A stretch of 64,000 nucleotides of DNA from positions 358,393 through 422,392 of the forward strand of contig NZ_JASCRS010000003.1 in the NCBI RefSeq assembly GCF_030010235.1, written 5' to 3'. A program made the translations under genes and the position numbers. Origin of the DNA: Leucobacter sp. UT-8R-CII-1-4. GTDB lineage: Bacteria > Actinomycetota > Actinomycetes > Actinomycetales > Microbacteriaceae. Positions within the stretch are counted from its first letter, which is position 1. Every line of letters starts with the position of its first letter. This document shows positions 31,911 through 40,842 of the stretch, in pieces. The notes under the pieces are model-generated. The model did no database searches. It saw nothing but the letters and a program-made list of their open reading frames with translations, and had not been told where the DNA came from.

Positions 31911-33630
31911 CCCCCGTGGCACCGCACGTACCGGTCGTCCAGAAGATTATGACGACGGCACAAGCGGCGCATCTGCATCGATAGGCGACGCAAGCGACAA
32001 CAAAGTCATCTCGCCTGAACTTGGTATTCGCGGTTACCTGCGCTGGTTCTGGCGTCAGCTGACAAGCATGCGTGTTGCACTGATTCTGCTGCTGTTGCTC
32101 GCCGTGGCAACCATTCCAGGTTCGCTCGTGCCGCAGCGTGCAGCCGACCCGAACGGTGTGGTGCAGTACCAGCAGGACCACCCCGATCTGTTCAAGGTGC
32201 TTGACGCCTTCCCGATCCAGGCGTTTGACGTCTATTCGTCGGTGTGGTTCTCAGCGATCTATCTGCTGCTTTTTATCTCACTTATCGGTTGTGTACTGCC
32301 GCGTATTGCGCACCACTGGAAGGCGCTTCGCGGTACTCCACCGCGCACCCCGGCTCGTTTGCAGCGTATGGCCGGCTACGCGGAGCAGCGCATTTCAAAC
32401 CCGCAAGCGACGCCAGAAGAGCGCCAGGAGTTTTCTGAGCGGGCGATCCTCGAAGCAGAAAAACTGCTGCGCGGACAGCACTACCGTGTTGAGATTCAGC
32501 GCGCGAAGTCTTCAAAGCGCTCCCCGAGCGCGGGTGCTGAGGAGATCTCGGTTTCGGCGGAGCGAGGCTACCTGCGCGAAACCGGCAACTTGCTCTTCCA
32601 CATCGCACTCGTTGGTGTTTTGGTGAGCGTTGCGATCGGCGGCATGTTCAGCTTCAACGGTCAGCGTGTGCTGGTTGAGGGCGAGTCGTTTGTGAACCAG
32701 CTGATTGATTACGACTCAGCCAATTCGGGCACTTACTTCAGCCCAACCGAGCTTGAGCCCTTCACTATGAAGCTCAACGACTTTGAGGTCGACTACATCA
32801 CCGATGAAGACGGCAATGATGTCGCAGTCGGTCAGGTGAGCGAGTACCGTGCAAACGTTACGCTGACCACTCCCGACGGCCAGCAGAATGACGATGTTAT
32901 TCGTGTGAACCACCCGCTGCGAGTGCACGGCTCACCTGTCTACTTGCTCGCCAACGGCTATGCGCCAACCGTGACGATTCGAAATGCTGAGGGCGAGGTG
33001 GTCTACAGCGAGTCGATGCCGTTCATTCCGCAAGAAGACCTGAACTTGACCTCGCTTGGCGTGCTCAAGGTGCCTTACGGTATTTCTCGTAGTGGTGAGC
33101 CAACTCAGGTTGGTTTGCGAGGCTTCTTCTACCCGACTCAAGCAAAGCTTGACACCGGTGCTTACACCTCGATCTACCCTGACCTGAAGAACCCGGTGCT
33201 CACCCTCGACGTGTTTGTGGGTGATCTCGGAATTGATTCTGGTATCGCGCAGTCGGTTTACAAGCTTGATACTGACAACATGGAGCAGCTCACGGGTCGC
33301 GCCGTTGATAAGAAGTCACTTGAGCTTGATCTTGGCGAAACGCTGGATCTTCCAGACAACATGGGAACTATCTCGTTCGAGAATGCGCCACGCTATGCCG
33401 CATTCGATGTGATGTACAACCCAGCCCAGATGTGGATCCTGATTTCGGCCCTCGCCGCTGTGCTCGGTTTGCTTTCTTCGCTTTTCGTGCCACGTCGACG
33501 TATGTGGGTTAAAGCTGTGCAGAGTGAAGACGGCGTAGTGCTGCAGTATGCGGCATTGGCTCGCGGCGATGATCCAGCGCTTGAGCGCGCTGTTGAGGTG
33601 TTGCGTGAGCAGCATCGCGAACGTCTCTAA
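31894..33630 (+). CDS. resB: Cytochrome c biogenesis protein ResB
   Basis: 578 aa. Starts at TTG 31894 inside ccdA; no better start gives the N-terminal tail. Pattern: basic cytoplasmic tail, TM helix (MRVALILLLLLAVATIPGSLVPQ), second TM (AIYLLLFISLIGCVLPR), a third near residue 240, a large extracytoplasmic ResB domain, and a last TM near the C-terminus (ILISALAAVLGLLSSLFVPRRR). Works with CcsB as the System II haem exporter/lyase. Its usual partner ccsB is not next to it here but lies 6.1 kb on. Confidence 0.94.
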   Translation: MARSSDPRGTARTGRPEDYDDGTSGASASIGDASDNKVISPELGIRGYLRWFWRQLTSMRVALILLLLLAVATIPGSLVPQRAADPNGVVQYQQDHPDLFKVLDAFPIQAFDVYSSVWFSAIYLLLFISLIGCVLPRIAHHWKALRGTPPRTPARLQRMAGYAEQRISNPQATPEERQEFSERAILEAEKLLRGQHYRVEIQRAKSSKRSPSAGAEEISVSAERGYLRETGNLLFHIALVGVLVSVAIGGMFSFNGQRVLVEGESFVNQLIDYDSANSGTYFSPTELEPFTMKLNDFEVDYITDEDGNDVAVGQVSEYRANVTLTTPDGQQNDDVIRVNHPLRVHGSPVYLLANGYAPTVTIRNAEGEVVYSESMPFIPQEDLNLTSLGVLKVPYGISRSGEPTQVGLRGFFYPTQAKLDTGAYTSIYPDLKNPVLTLDVFVGDLGIDSGIAQSVYKLDTDNMEQLTGRAVDKKSLELDLGETLDLPDNMGTISFENAPRYAAFDVMYNPAQMWILISALAAVLGLLSSLFVPRRRMWVKAVQSEDGVVLQYAALARGDDPALERAVEVLREQHRERL

Positions 33631-33655
33631 CACCCTTCCTTAATATAGGGATGCA

Positions 33656-33693
33656 AAAAATCCCCCTCCGGCAGATGCCGAAGGGGGATTTTT
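33656..33693. terminator. Bidirectional terminator between resB and potC
   Basis: Stem AAAAATCCCCCTCCGGC with GCCGAAGGGGGATTTTT (one C-A mismatch) and loop AGAT; A-run on the left and T-run on the right allow function in both directions between the convergent genes. Confidence 0.92.
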
Positions 33694-33710
33694 GTTGGGT
33701 CAGGGTGCGG

Positions 33711-34520
33711 CTACTTCGCGTCTGCCGCGGCTGACGCTTTCTGTGAGAAGTAGACCGGAATGAGCGAGAGCACGATGATGATGGTTGCCACCACGTTCAC
33801 TTGGTTCGCTTCGTTCGGGCGGGCCATCTGGTTCATGATCCAGAGCGGCAGCGTCTCAACCCCGGGAGGGGCGGTGAAGATCGTCACAACGACCTCGTCG
33901 AAGCTGAGCGCGAAAGCCAAGAGGCCACCCGCGATAAATGCGCTGCGGAACTGAGGGAAGGTCACCATCCGGAAAGTCTGGCCGATGCTTGCGCCAAGAT
34001 CCATCGAAGCTTCTTCGAGGTTTGGGTTCATGCGGCGCAGGCGAGCGATGACGTTGTTGAACACCATCACGACACAGAATGTTGCGTGCGCGATAATCAT
34101 GCCGGCATAACCGACTTTGATGCCGATGGGGTCGAGCACCGAGTAGAAGGTATTTGAGAGCGCGACACCGGTGACGATGCCGGGCAGGGTGATCGGCAGA
34201 ATGATCAGCAGGTTCACTACCTCGCGACCAAAGAACTTAAAGCGCTGCAATGCGAATGAAGCGAGAGTGCCAAGAATCAACGCGATCACAGTGGCGCATG
34301 CGGCCACCACAACCGAGTTGATTACCGCGGCGTGCACCGCTGGGTTGGTCAACGCCTTCTCCCACCATTCGAGTGAGAAGTTCATTACCGGCCAGCCGGC
34401 AACGCGGTTCGCGTTGAACGAGTTCATTACGATCACAACGAGTGGAACGTAGGTGCTGATGATGACGAGGGCGGCAATCACCGAGAGGGTGATCTTCGCG
34501 CCGCGGCCGAGTCGAAGCAT
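33711..34520 (-). CDS. potC: Polyamine-type ABC transporter permease PotC
   Basis: 269 aa, six membrane helices. The EAA loop reads LEEASMDLGASIGQTFRMVTFPQ, typical of spermidine/putrescine-type permeases. It follows potB with a 25-nt gap as last gene of the potA-D-B-C operon. Specificity of the group ranges over spermidine, putrescine and related amines. Confidence 0.88.
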   Translation of the reverse strand: MLRLGRGAKITLSVIAALVIISTYVPLVVIVMNSFNANRVAGWPVMNFSLEWWEKALTNPAVHAAVINSVVVAACATVIALILGTLASFALQRFKFFGREVVNLLIILPITLPGIVTGVALSNTFYSVLDPIGIKVGYAGMIIAHATFCVVMVFNNVIARLRRMNPNLEEASMDLGASIGQTFRMVTFPQFRSAFIAGGLLAFALSFDEVVVTIFTAPPGVETLPLWIMNQMARPNEANQVNVVATIIIVLSLIPVYFSQKASAAADAK

Positions 34521-34545
34521 GTTGGTCTCCTTGCCTAGATTTCGG

Positions 34546-35430
34546 CTAGATGTTCTCGAGGGCGCCGGTGCGACGCACTGCTGTCAGGTACACAAGTACG
34601 AGCACAATTGGCACCACAGAGAACGCCGCGGCAACTGGCGGGTTCAGGTTGATGTTTTGCGCAATGATCGTGCCGATCATCTGGGTCGAGCCGCCAACAA
34701 ACTTTGCTGCGATGTAATCACCGAGGCTGAGCGAGAAGGTGAAGATCGAGCCGGCGATGAGGGCGGGCTTCAGCAGCGGCACAACCACCGAAGTGATGGT
34801 GCGAATGCCGCGGGCGCCGAGGTCTGAAGACGCATCAAAAAGGTTGGCGGGAATCTGCGAAACCGCGGTGTACACCGGGATGGCCATATAGGGGAACCAC
34901 AGGTAGACGAGGGCGACGATCGTGACGAACACGCCGTAGCCGGGGCCCTCAATGCCGAAGGGGGCAAAGAGCCAGTTCAAAAACCCCTCCTGGCTGAAAA
35001 CAATACGAACCGAGAGAATCTTGACGAGGTAGCCGGCCCAGAGAGGCAGCGTGACAGCAACGGCGAGCACCGAGCGTAGCCACGGGCTTGCCATCTTTGC
35101 CATAAAGATTGCGAGCGGTACCGAGAACACGGCGCAGATTACGGTGACAGCTGCGGCAATACCGAGGGTGCGGCCTGCAGTTGCGAGGTAAGCCGGAACA
35201 GTGAAAATACTTGCGAAGTTGTCGAGGGTAAACCCGGGCTTCACTTTCGAAGTGAAGGGATCGGTGACCCAGAAGGCCGTAACCAAGAGCAGCGCGAGCG
35301 AAAGAATGTAGACGCCAACGAGCCAGATCATGGGAAGGCTGAGCAGTGCTGCCAGGCGACCCTTTGGGTGCCGGTGCAGTGCCGAAGAGATCGGCTTGGG
35401 CCGAGTCGTGAATGAGAGCTGAGAAGCCAC
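34546..35430 (-). CDS. potB: Polyamine-type ABC transporter permease PotB
   Basis: 294 aa from GTG 35430 (GAGGAAA just upstream; TTG 35442 is possible but lies inside the ribosome site). Six membrane helices; EAA loop LFDASSDLGARGIRTITSVVVPLL. Separated from potD by a stable hairpin that probably lowers its expression relative to the binding protein. Confidence 0.88.
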   Translation of the reverse strand: MASQLSFTTRPKPISSALHRHPKGRLAALLSLPMIWLVGVYILSLALLLVTAFWVTDPFTSKVKPGFTLDNFASIFTVPAYLATAGRTLGIAAAVTVICAVFSVPLAIFMAKMASPWLRSVLAVAVTLPLWAGYLVKILSVRIVFSQEGFLNWLFAPFGIEGPGYGVFVTIVALVYLWFPYMAIPVYTAVSQIPANLFDASSDLGARGIRTITSVVVPLLKPALIAGSIFTFSLSLGDYIAAKFVGGSTQMIGTIIAQNINLNPPVAAAFSVVPIVLVLVYLTAVRRTGALENI

Positions 35431-35512
35431 GGCTTTCCTCAATCTTGGAAGAAACGTACGTTGGTGAATCCGCGCACTCAGCGATGAGCGCTGCGGCGAA
35501 AATCGGGAGTGT

Positions 35513-35556
35513 TGGCTCGGTGATCCTCGTCTGAAATGACCGGGATCACCGAGCCA
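35513..35556 (-). other. Intercistronic hairpin between potD and potB
   Basis: A 14-bp perfect stem (TGGCTCGGTGATCC 35513-35526 with GGATCACCGAGCCA 35543-35556), 16-nt loop, no T-run on the transcribed strand. Such hairpins after a binding-protein gene protect its mRNA end or partly terminate, giving an excess of binding protein. Confidence 0.75.
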
Positions 35557-35562
35557 GAGGGG

Positions 35563-36741
35563 TTATCCCTTAACGGTGAGCCAGGCGTCGGTCCACTGTT
35601 GGAAGTTGGTGCACTTTACGTCGGTGCGACCATCGATGCACTGCTCGATTGGGGTGGTCCAGAACCAGACCTTCGAGAAGTACTCTTCATCGGTAGCGTT
35701 GAAGAGCTCGCAGTGCGCGGCAGCTTCGTCGCTGGTGTCGCAGAACGCGCCGTTGGCTGGAGCCATGCCGAAGTTCATTGCGATTGCACCGTTCACATCT
35801 GGCGCACTGGTGTAGTCCATCCATGCGTATGCACAGTTAGGGTTTGCGCTCTTGGCGCTGAGCATCCAAGCGTCAGACCAGCCGGTTGAGCCCTCCTTTG
35901 GCAGGGTGCCCTGCAGATTTGGGTTCTCGCTGAGCTTGCGCAGTACTTCCCACGAGGTGCCGACGACAACGTCGCCGCCGTTGAACGCGGTGATCTGCTT
36001 CACTGGATCGGCCCAGTAGTCACCGATGATCTTGTTCTGCTGCTTGAGCAGGTCAACTGCAGCTGCGAGCTGCTTTTCATCGAGCGCGTATGGGTTCGTG
36101 ATGCCGAGCTCAGGCTTGTGTTCCATCAGGTAGATCGCTGCGTCAGCAATGTAGATTGGCGCATCGTAACCAATGATCTTGCCGGCGTAGGGTGAGTCCT
36201 TCTCCCAGACGACATCCCAGCTGTCAGGGGTCTCGGTGACAACTTGATCGTTGTACTGCAGAATGTTGGCGCCGCGGCCGATTGGCACACCGTATGACTT
36301 GCCGTTCAGTGTGTCGTAAATCTGACCCTTCATGCCGGGCACGATGTCGTCACCGAAGTTCGGAATGAGTTCGGAGTTCAGTGGCTGAACATCGCCGCCA
36401 ACGATCAGACGGAGGCTTGCATCGCCAGATGCAGAGACCAGGTCGTAGTTGCCGGTACGCATGAGCTGCACCATTTCATCGCTGGTGCCAGCGACCTTGC
36501 GGTTGACGACGCAGCCGGTGTCGGCGGTGAACTTGTCGGCCCAAGCTGGCTCAACGAAGCCAGACCAAGCAACAATGTTCACCTCCTTCTCGAAGTCGCC
36601 GAGTTTTTCGATCATTGGGATGTCAGGAACATCGATCTTGAGCTCGCCGTTGCCGCCGCCAGTTTCTGCGCTTGCGCATCCGCTGAGGGCCAGCGCCAGT
36701 GCTGCCGCAATGGCTGCCGGAGCTGCCAGTATCTTCTTCAT
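35563..36741 (-). CDS. potD: Polyamine-type ABC transporter substrate-binding lipoprotein PotD
   Basis: 392 aa. Lipoprotein signal with ALSGCAS (Cys near residue 22). PotD/PotF-like segments: NIVAWSGFVEPAWADKFTADTGC, RTGNYDLVSASGDAS and NSELIPNF. ATG 36741 has AAGGAG 5 nt before. Four extra cysteines in the C-terminal part may form disulfides. It binds spermidine, putrescine or a related compound; which one cannot be decided. Confidence 0.88.
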   Translation of the reverse strand: MKKILAAPAAIAAALALALSGCASAETGGGNGELKIDVPDIPMIEKLGDFEKEVNIVAWSGFVEPAWADKFTADTGCVVNRKVAGTSDEMVQLMRTGNYDLVSASGDASLRLIVGGDVQPLNSELIPNFGDDIVPGMKGQIYDTLNGKSYGVPIGRGANILQYNDQVVTETPDSWDVVWEKDSPYAGKIIGYDAPIYIADAAIYLMEHKPELGITNPYALDEKQLAAAVDLLKQQNKIIGDYWADPVKQITAFNGGDVVVGTSWEVLRKLSENPNLQGTLPKEGSTGWSDAWMLSAKSANPNCAYAWMDYTSAPDVNGAIAMNFGMAPANGAFCDTSDEAAAHCELFNATDEEYFSKVWFWTTPIEQCIDGRTDVKCTNFQQWTDAWLTVKG

Positions 36742-36798
36742 CTCTACTCCTTAGTAGCTGATGTGGGTGGTTTTTTATTACGTTGGATCGCGCTTGGT

Positions 36799-37944
36799 TT
36801 AGGCGGCGTCGCGCTTCTCGACTGTGCCGGAGCCGGGGATCGCCATCGCGTGGTCGGTCTGGAATCGCAAGCTGACGTTGTCGCCACGGCTGATGCTTGG
36901 CTCGGTGCGTGGGGTGTGAGAGTTTTGTGTCTCGACGATAAAACGCATGCCAGCGTCGGTGTCGACCAGGTAGCGGGTGTGCGCTCCGGCGTAGACAGTC
37001 TCGGCGATGGTGCCTGCGAGGGCGACCGAGCCGAGTTCTGCGGGAGCGCTAGCGTCTGCGAGCACGATGCGCTCGGGGCGCAGGCTGTGGCTGCGTGCGT
37101 CACCGAGCAGTCGCTGCGAGAGTTCGGCATCGATCAGGTTGGTGACTCCGAGGAAGCTGGCGACAAATTCGGTCTTTGGGAACTCGTAGACTTCGCGCGG
37201 GGCGCCGACCTGCTCGATTTTTCCGTCGTTGAAAACGGCGACGCGGTCGCTGAGCGTGAGTGCTTCTTCTTGGTCGTGGGTCACGAAGATGAATGTGATG
37301 CCGACCTCGCGTTGAATCTGCTTGAGTTCAATTTGCATCTGCTCGCGCAGTTGCTTGTCGAGGGCGCCGAGCGGCTCGTCGAGTAGCAGTACCTTCGGGC
37401 GCAGAATGAGTGCGCGGGCGAGCGCAATTCGCTGGCGCTGGCCGCCTGAAAGCTGTGATGGGCGACGGTCGGCGACGTGGCTGAGGCGTACCTGTTCAAG
37501 GGCTTCGCCAACGAGCTTCGCTCGGGTTGCTTTGTCCATCTTGCGCACGGTGAGGCCGTAGGCCACGTTTTCGGCGATGGTGAGGTGGGGAAAGAGTGCG
37601 TAGTCCTGGAAGACGGTGTTGACCTCGCGGTCGAAGGGCGCAGACTTTGTGACGTCGGTGCCGTGCAGCAGGATCTTGCCGGCGCTGGGCTCTTCGAAAC
37701 CAGCGATCATGCGCAGCACGGTGGTCTTGCCGGATCCTGATGGGCCGAGCATCGAGAAGAATTCGCCAGCGCGAATATCCATATCGAGATCTTTCACTGC
37801 GGTGAGATCGCCGAAGTGCTTTGCGAGGCCTTGCAGTGAGACGGCCACGTCGGCGGTCTTCAGCAGGCTCGTGTGCTCTTCATGCAGGCGGCCGCGCGAT
37901 TGGCCAAGGTCGAACCCCTGGTTTGGCGTGTCACTGTGCGTCAT
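36799..37944 (-). CDS. potA: Polyamine-type ABC transporter ATP-binding protein PotA
   Basis: 381 aa from ATG 37944 (GAGGAG 7-8 nt upstream). Walker A GPSGSGKTT, signature LSGGQRQRIALARAL, Walker B VLLLDEPLGALD, switch VTHDQEEAL, then a C-terminal TOBE-like regulatory region (~290-375). First gene of potA-D-B-C, divergent from the FadR-like regulator. Confidence 0.93.
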   Translation of the reverse strand: MTHSDTPNQGFDLGQSRGRLHEEHTSLLKTADVAVSLQGLAKHFGDLTAVKDLDMDIRAGEFFSMLGPSGSGKTTVLRMIAGFEEPSAGKILLHGTDVTKSAPFDREVNTVFQDYALFPHLTIAENVAYGLTVRKMDKATRAKLVGEALEQVRLSHVADRRPSQLSGGQRQRIALARALILRPKVLLLDEPLGALDKQLREQMQIELKQIQREVGITFIFVTHDQEEALTLSDRVAVFNDGKIEQVGAPREVYEFPKTEFVASFLGVTNLIDAELSQRLLGDARSHSLRPERIVLADASAPAELGSVALAGTIAETVYAGAHTRYLVDTDAGMRFIVETQNSHTPRTEPSISRGDNVSLRFQTDHAMAIPGSGTVEKRDAA

Positions 37945-38019
37945 TGCTCGCTCCTCAAACGACATTGTCGGAATACTCAGAAACATTAACATAGGAAATT
38001 AGATGTTTTTAACTTACGC

Positions 38020-38030
38020 TGTTCTGAACA
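38020..38030. promoter_or_regulatory. Candidate operator between potA and the FadR-like gene
   Basis: TGTTCTGAACA is a perfect 11-nt palindrome within the 197-nt divergent intergenic region (37945-38141), which is AT-richer than its surroundings. A looser AAACAT...ATGTTT pair lies at 37981-38009. Neither has the classical TGGT-N3-ACCA form, so the assignment to the adjacent regulator is tentative. Confidence 0.35.
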
Positions 38031-38141
38031 ATCACAATTTGATTACGACAAAGTGAGAAAAATAGGTCCGCGTACAGAAAGAATCCATGTTGTGCCTGGC
38101 AGACTCGAGATATGCGTAACGCGGCCACGGAAGGAGCGGAT

Positions 38142-38978
38142 ATGAAATCCAGCTCACCCTCACCGGGTTCGAGCCGTTTGCGCACCGCTGCATTTGCACC
38201 CATCGGCGACGAGGGCCGGGCCGAGCTCGTCGAGACCAGACTCATGCAGGCCATCTCGGCCGGAGCTTTCATCGAAGGCGATCGACTGCCAAGCGAAAGC
38301 GAACTTTCGCAGCTTTTTGGCGTTGCAGTAGTCACCGTGCGCGAGGCACTTGGCACGCTGCGGCACCGCGGGCTGATCGACACCAAACGTGGTCGAGGCG
38401 GCGGCAGTTTTGTTCGATCGAGCCCGGGCGTGGTTGAAGAAGTCAACGCCAAAGCACTCATGGCAATGCCACGAGTGGCTCTCGCAGACCTCGGCGTGCT
38501 CTACGAGGTCATCGTTGCCGCCTGTGCCGAATACGCGTGCTTGCGCGCTACCCCCGACGAGCTTGACGTGGCTCAGCGTGTGCTCTCAGACGCGCGTGAC
38601 CTGCCGGCTGGCGCGTGGCGTCGTCGAATTACCGATGTGCAGCTTGAACTCGCTGCACTCAGCCAGTCCGTGAGGCTGACATCTGAGCACGTGCGAGTGC
38701 AAACCGAATTTACCCCGCTGCTCGCACTCCAAGACATGCACACAGCCCAGCGGCACCTCACCCACGATTCACTGCTCGCACAGATCGAAGCGACTCGCGC
38801 AGGTGACGTTGCAAAGGCGCGCGAAGTCGTGCGCACAAGCATCCGTGGGTCGGTCCGTTGGCTCGGTGCACTTCGCCTCGAACTGCTCGAATCATCGGCA
38901 TCGGGTGATCCTCGTGCAACACTTGAGAGGTATCGTGGCAAAGAACAGTCCACGAGCTTCACAGGGGAGGCTGCGTGA
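38142..38978 (+). CDS. FadR/GntR-family regulator of the pot locus
   Basis: 278 aa from ATG 38142 (GGAAGGAG 6 nt before). Winged helix with EGDRLPSESELSQLFGVAVVTVREALGTLRHRGLID, followed by a helical FCD-type domain. Divergent from potA and overlapping the Cache-like gene by ATGA, so regulator and sensor-like protein are made together. It likely controls amine uptake. Confidence 0.87.
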   Translation: MKSSSPSPGSSRLRTAAFAPIGDEGRAELVETRLMQAISAGAFIEGDRLPSESELSQLFGVAVVTVREALGTLRHRGLIDTKRGRGGGSFVRSSPGVVEEVNAKALMAMPRVALADLGVLYEVIVAACAEYACLRATPDELDVAQRVLSDARDLPAGAWRRRITDVQLELAALSQSVRLTSEHVRVQTEFTPLLALQDMHTAQRHLTHDSLLAQIEATRAGDVAKAREVVRTSIRGSVRWLGALRLELLESSASGDPRATLERYRGKEQSTSFTGEAA

Positions 38979-39664
38979 AAACGCAACAAAACGAACAGCG
39001 CGAAGCCTTAATCGCGCAGTTCGACGAGTTTGTCGACGGTGTATTCGCGCCGCTCGAATCATGGCTGCCACGGCTAAAGACCCAGCTTGGCGAGCGTCTC
39101 GCCGACGGAACCATGACCGGAGCACAGCTCTCGGCGCTAACCGAAAAAGATGCGCACGCGCTGCTTGAACAGACGGACCGCCCACTTTACGGCGCAGGAT
39201 TCTGCGCGAGCGATGCCATCGTGACCGAGGGTAACCCGCTCGCTTGGTGGCAGGGGCCGGACCGTCAATTGCTCGCATCTTCGACCTTTGGGCCCGGTCA
39301 GGCCGCGATTGATCTTGAACGGCTTGAATGGTTCCGGCTGCCAGCCGAGACTCGGGAGCGACATATTGCTGGCCCCTTTGTCGACTATCTTTGCTCAAAC
39401 GAAATCACGCTGACTGCTGCGATTCCGGTCGAAATTGATGACGCCTTTGTCGGGGTGCTTTGCGCAGACGTACTAGTCGCCTCGCTTGAGGCGCTGCTTC
39501 TGCCGATGCTCGCCGAGCTTGATGGTGCAGCGCTTGTGAACTCAAGCGGCCGAGTGGTGGTGTCGGCGCACCCGAACTACGAAACCGGCGACCGTTTCCT
39601 TGGTGAAGCAACGGTCACAAGATCGGCGCGGTACCCGTTCGCCTTGATGACTCCGCAAGAGTAG
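38975..39664 (+). CDS. Free-standing Cache-like ligand-binding protein
   Basis: 229 aa, no signal peptide and no membrane helix. An N-terminal helical part (~1-60) is followed by a PAS/Cache-like sensor fold (PLYGAGFCASDAIV, AWWQGPDRQ, FVDYLCSNEITLTAAIPVEIDDAFVGVLCADV, SSGRVVVSAHPNYETGDRF). Cache domains usually sit outside the membrane in chemoreceptors and kinases; here it is a soluble cytosolic protein coupled to a FadR-like regulator and a polyamine importer. Probably a ligand sensor acting with the regulator. Confidence 0.7.
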   Translation: MKTQQNEQREALIAQFDEFVDGVFAPLESWLPRLKTQLGERLADGTMTGAQLSALTEKDAHALLEQTDRPLYGAGFCASDAIVTEGNPLAWWQGPDRQLLASSTFGPGQAAIDLERLEWFRLPAETRERHIAGPFVDYLCSNEITLTAAIPVEIDDAFVGVLCADVLVASLEALLLPMLAELDGAALVNSSGRVVVSAHPNYETGDRFLGEATVTRSARYPFALMTPQE

Positions 39665-39665
39665 G

Positions 39666-39720
39666 GGCTAGGGTCTTTCGCCTGAGAACACAAGCGCATT
39701 TCGCTTGTTCTCAGCTAGCC
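39666..39720 (+). terminator. Extended hairpin after the Cache-like gene
   Basis: CTGAGAA and CAAGCG (39682-39696) pair with CGCTTG and TTCTCAG (39702-39714), with outer GGCTAG/CTAGCC closing the structure. No strong T-run. It separates the pot block from ccsB, whose -10 lies 16 nt beyond. Confidence 0.6.
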
Positions 39721-39749
39721 TCAATCGGGTAGGTCTAGGCTAAGGAGCC

Positions 39750-40673
39750 GTGCTTCAGTCGCTCGAACAACTCGAACAGTATTCAACAATCGCGCTCTAC
39801 TCGGCCATGGCCGTGTACTCGATTGCATTCGTCTTTTACGCGGTAGATCTGGCCAACCGCAGCGGCGATGGCGCCGCCGTTCGGCCTGAAATCGACGCAA
39901 AGGGCAAGACCGTCGTGCGCAGCCGCTCGCTGCGCATTGGTTTTGCGCTTACCGTGCTCGGCTTTGTGCTGCATCTTGCTGCAACACTCTTGCGCGGCAT
40001 TGCCGCCGAGCGGGTGCCATTCGCCAACATGTACGAGTTCGCGCTGACCGCGACCACGGCCATTATTGCGATCTTCCTCTTCATGCAGTTCTTTGTCGAT
40101 GTGCGCTTCCTTGGCGCGCTCGTTACAGGGCTCACTGTACTGTTCCTCGGTGTTTCGAAGGTGAACTTCTATCGCCCAATCGTGCCGCTGCCGCCAGCGC
40201 TCGATACCTACTGGCTGGTGATACACATTTTGGTCGCGGTACTCGCGGTCGGCTTCATGACACTCTCCTTCGGCCTCTCGGTGCTGCAATTGATGCAGAC
40301 GAAGCGTGAGAACGCGGCGAAAGCCGGGCAGAATGCGCTCAGTTTCTTGCGGAGCTTCCCGAACGCTATTCGTCTTGAAGACCTCGCGTACCGTATGGCC
40401 ATCATTGGCTTTGTGTTCTGGACCTTCACGCTGATCGCTGGCTCGATCTGGGCGGAGCGCGCTTGGAGTCGATACTGGGGCTGGGACACCAAGGAAGTCT
40501 GGACGCTTGTCATCTGGGTGCTCTACGCAGGCTTCATTCATGCGCGCGCGACCCGCGGTTGGCGCGGTACTCGATCGGCTTGGCTGTCGATCGTTGCCTA
40601 CAGTGCTGTGATCTTCAACTTCACCATTGTGAATGTTTTCTTTAAGGGATTGCACGCTTACTCAGGGCTCTAA
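39750..40673 (+). CDS. ccsB: Cytochrome c biogenesis protein CcsB (CcsA/CcmC family)
   Basis: 307 aa from GTG 39750; -10-like TAGGCT (39736-39741) ends 8 nt before it. About eight membrane helices; the tryptophan-rich haem-binding segment reads WAERAWSRYWGWDTKEVW, and conserved histidines occur at VIHILVA, LHLAATL and GFIHARATRG. With ResB it moves haem and attaches it to apocytochrome c. Normally directly after resB; here it has been given its own promoter. Confidence 0.95.
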   Translation: MLQSLEQLEQYSTIALYSAMAVYSIAFVFYAVDLANRSGDGAAVRPEIDAKGKTVVRSRSLRIGFALTVLGFVLHLAATLLRGIAAERVPFANMYEFALTATTAIIAIFLFMQFFVDVRFLGALVTGLTVLFLGVSKVNFYRPIVPLPPALDTYWLVIHILVAVLAVGFMTLSFGLSVLQLMQTKRENAAKAGQNALSFLRSFPNAIRLEDLAYRMAIIGFVFWTFTLIAGSIWAERAWSRYWGWDTKEVWTLVIWVLYAGFIHARATRGWRGTRSAWLSIVAYSAVIFNFTIVNVFFKGLHAYSGL

Positions 40674-40782
40674 GGGCGTGTAGGGCTGAATGGGCCGAGC
40701 CTGTCGGCCTCGGCGCCATCGGCGCGCAACGCGTTGCGTTGCTTCGAGCGCCTGGGCGGGATTGCACGCTTACTCAGGGCTC
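40646..40782 (+). repeat. 25-bp direct repeat duplicating the ccsB 3' end
   Basis: The last ccsB codons and stop region (40646-40670) recur exactly at 40758-40782, 112 nt downstream. The spacer is GC-rich with a CGCAACGCGTTGCG palindrome (about 40727-40740). The second copy has no frame. This looks like a small duplication or the scar of an insertion/excision. Confidence 0.8.
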
Positions 40783-40842
40783 AAAGTTGCTCAACGCCAA
40801 GGTAAGACCAGGGCGCAAGCAAAACTAAGCACGTTGAATCTA

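Noticed and set aside
33630..39750. pot block as a mobile element or genomic island
   Set aside because: No integrase, transposase or matching flanking repeats found; the insertion remains only an inference from gene order, reported as such.
39783..40655. 290-codon minus-strand frame opposite ccsB
   Set aside because: His/Glu/Arg-rich product that is the antisense of a membrane protein; no start signal.
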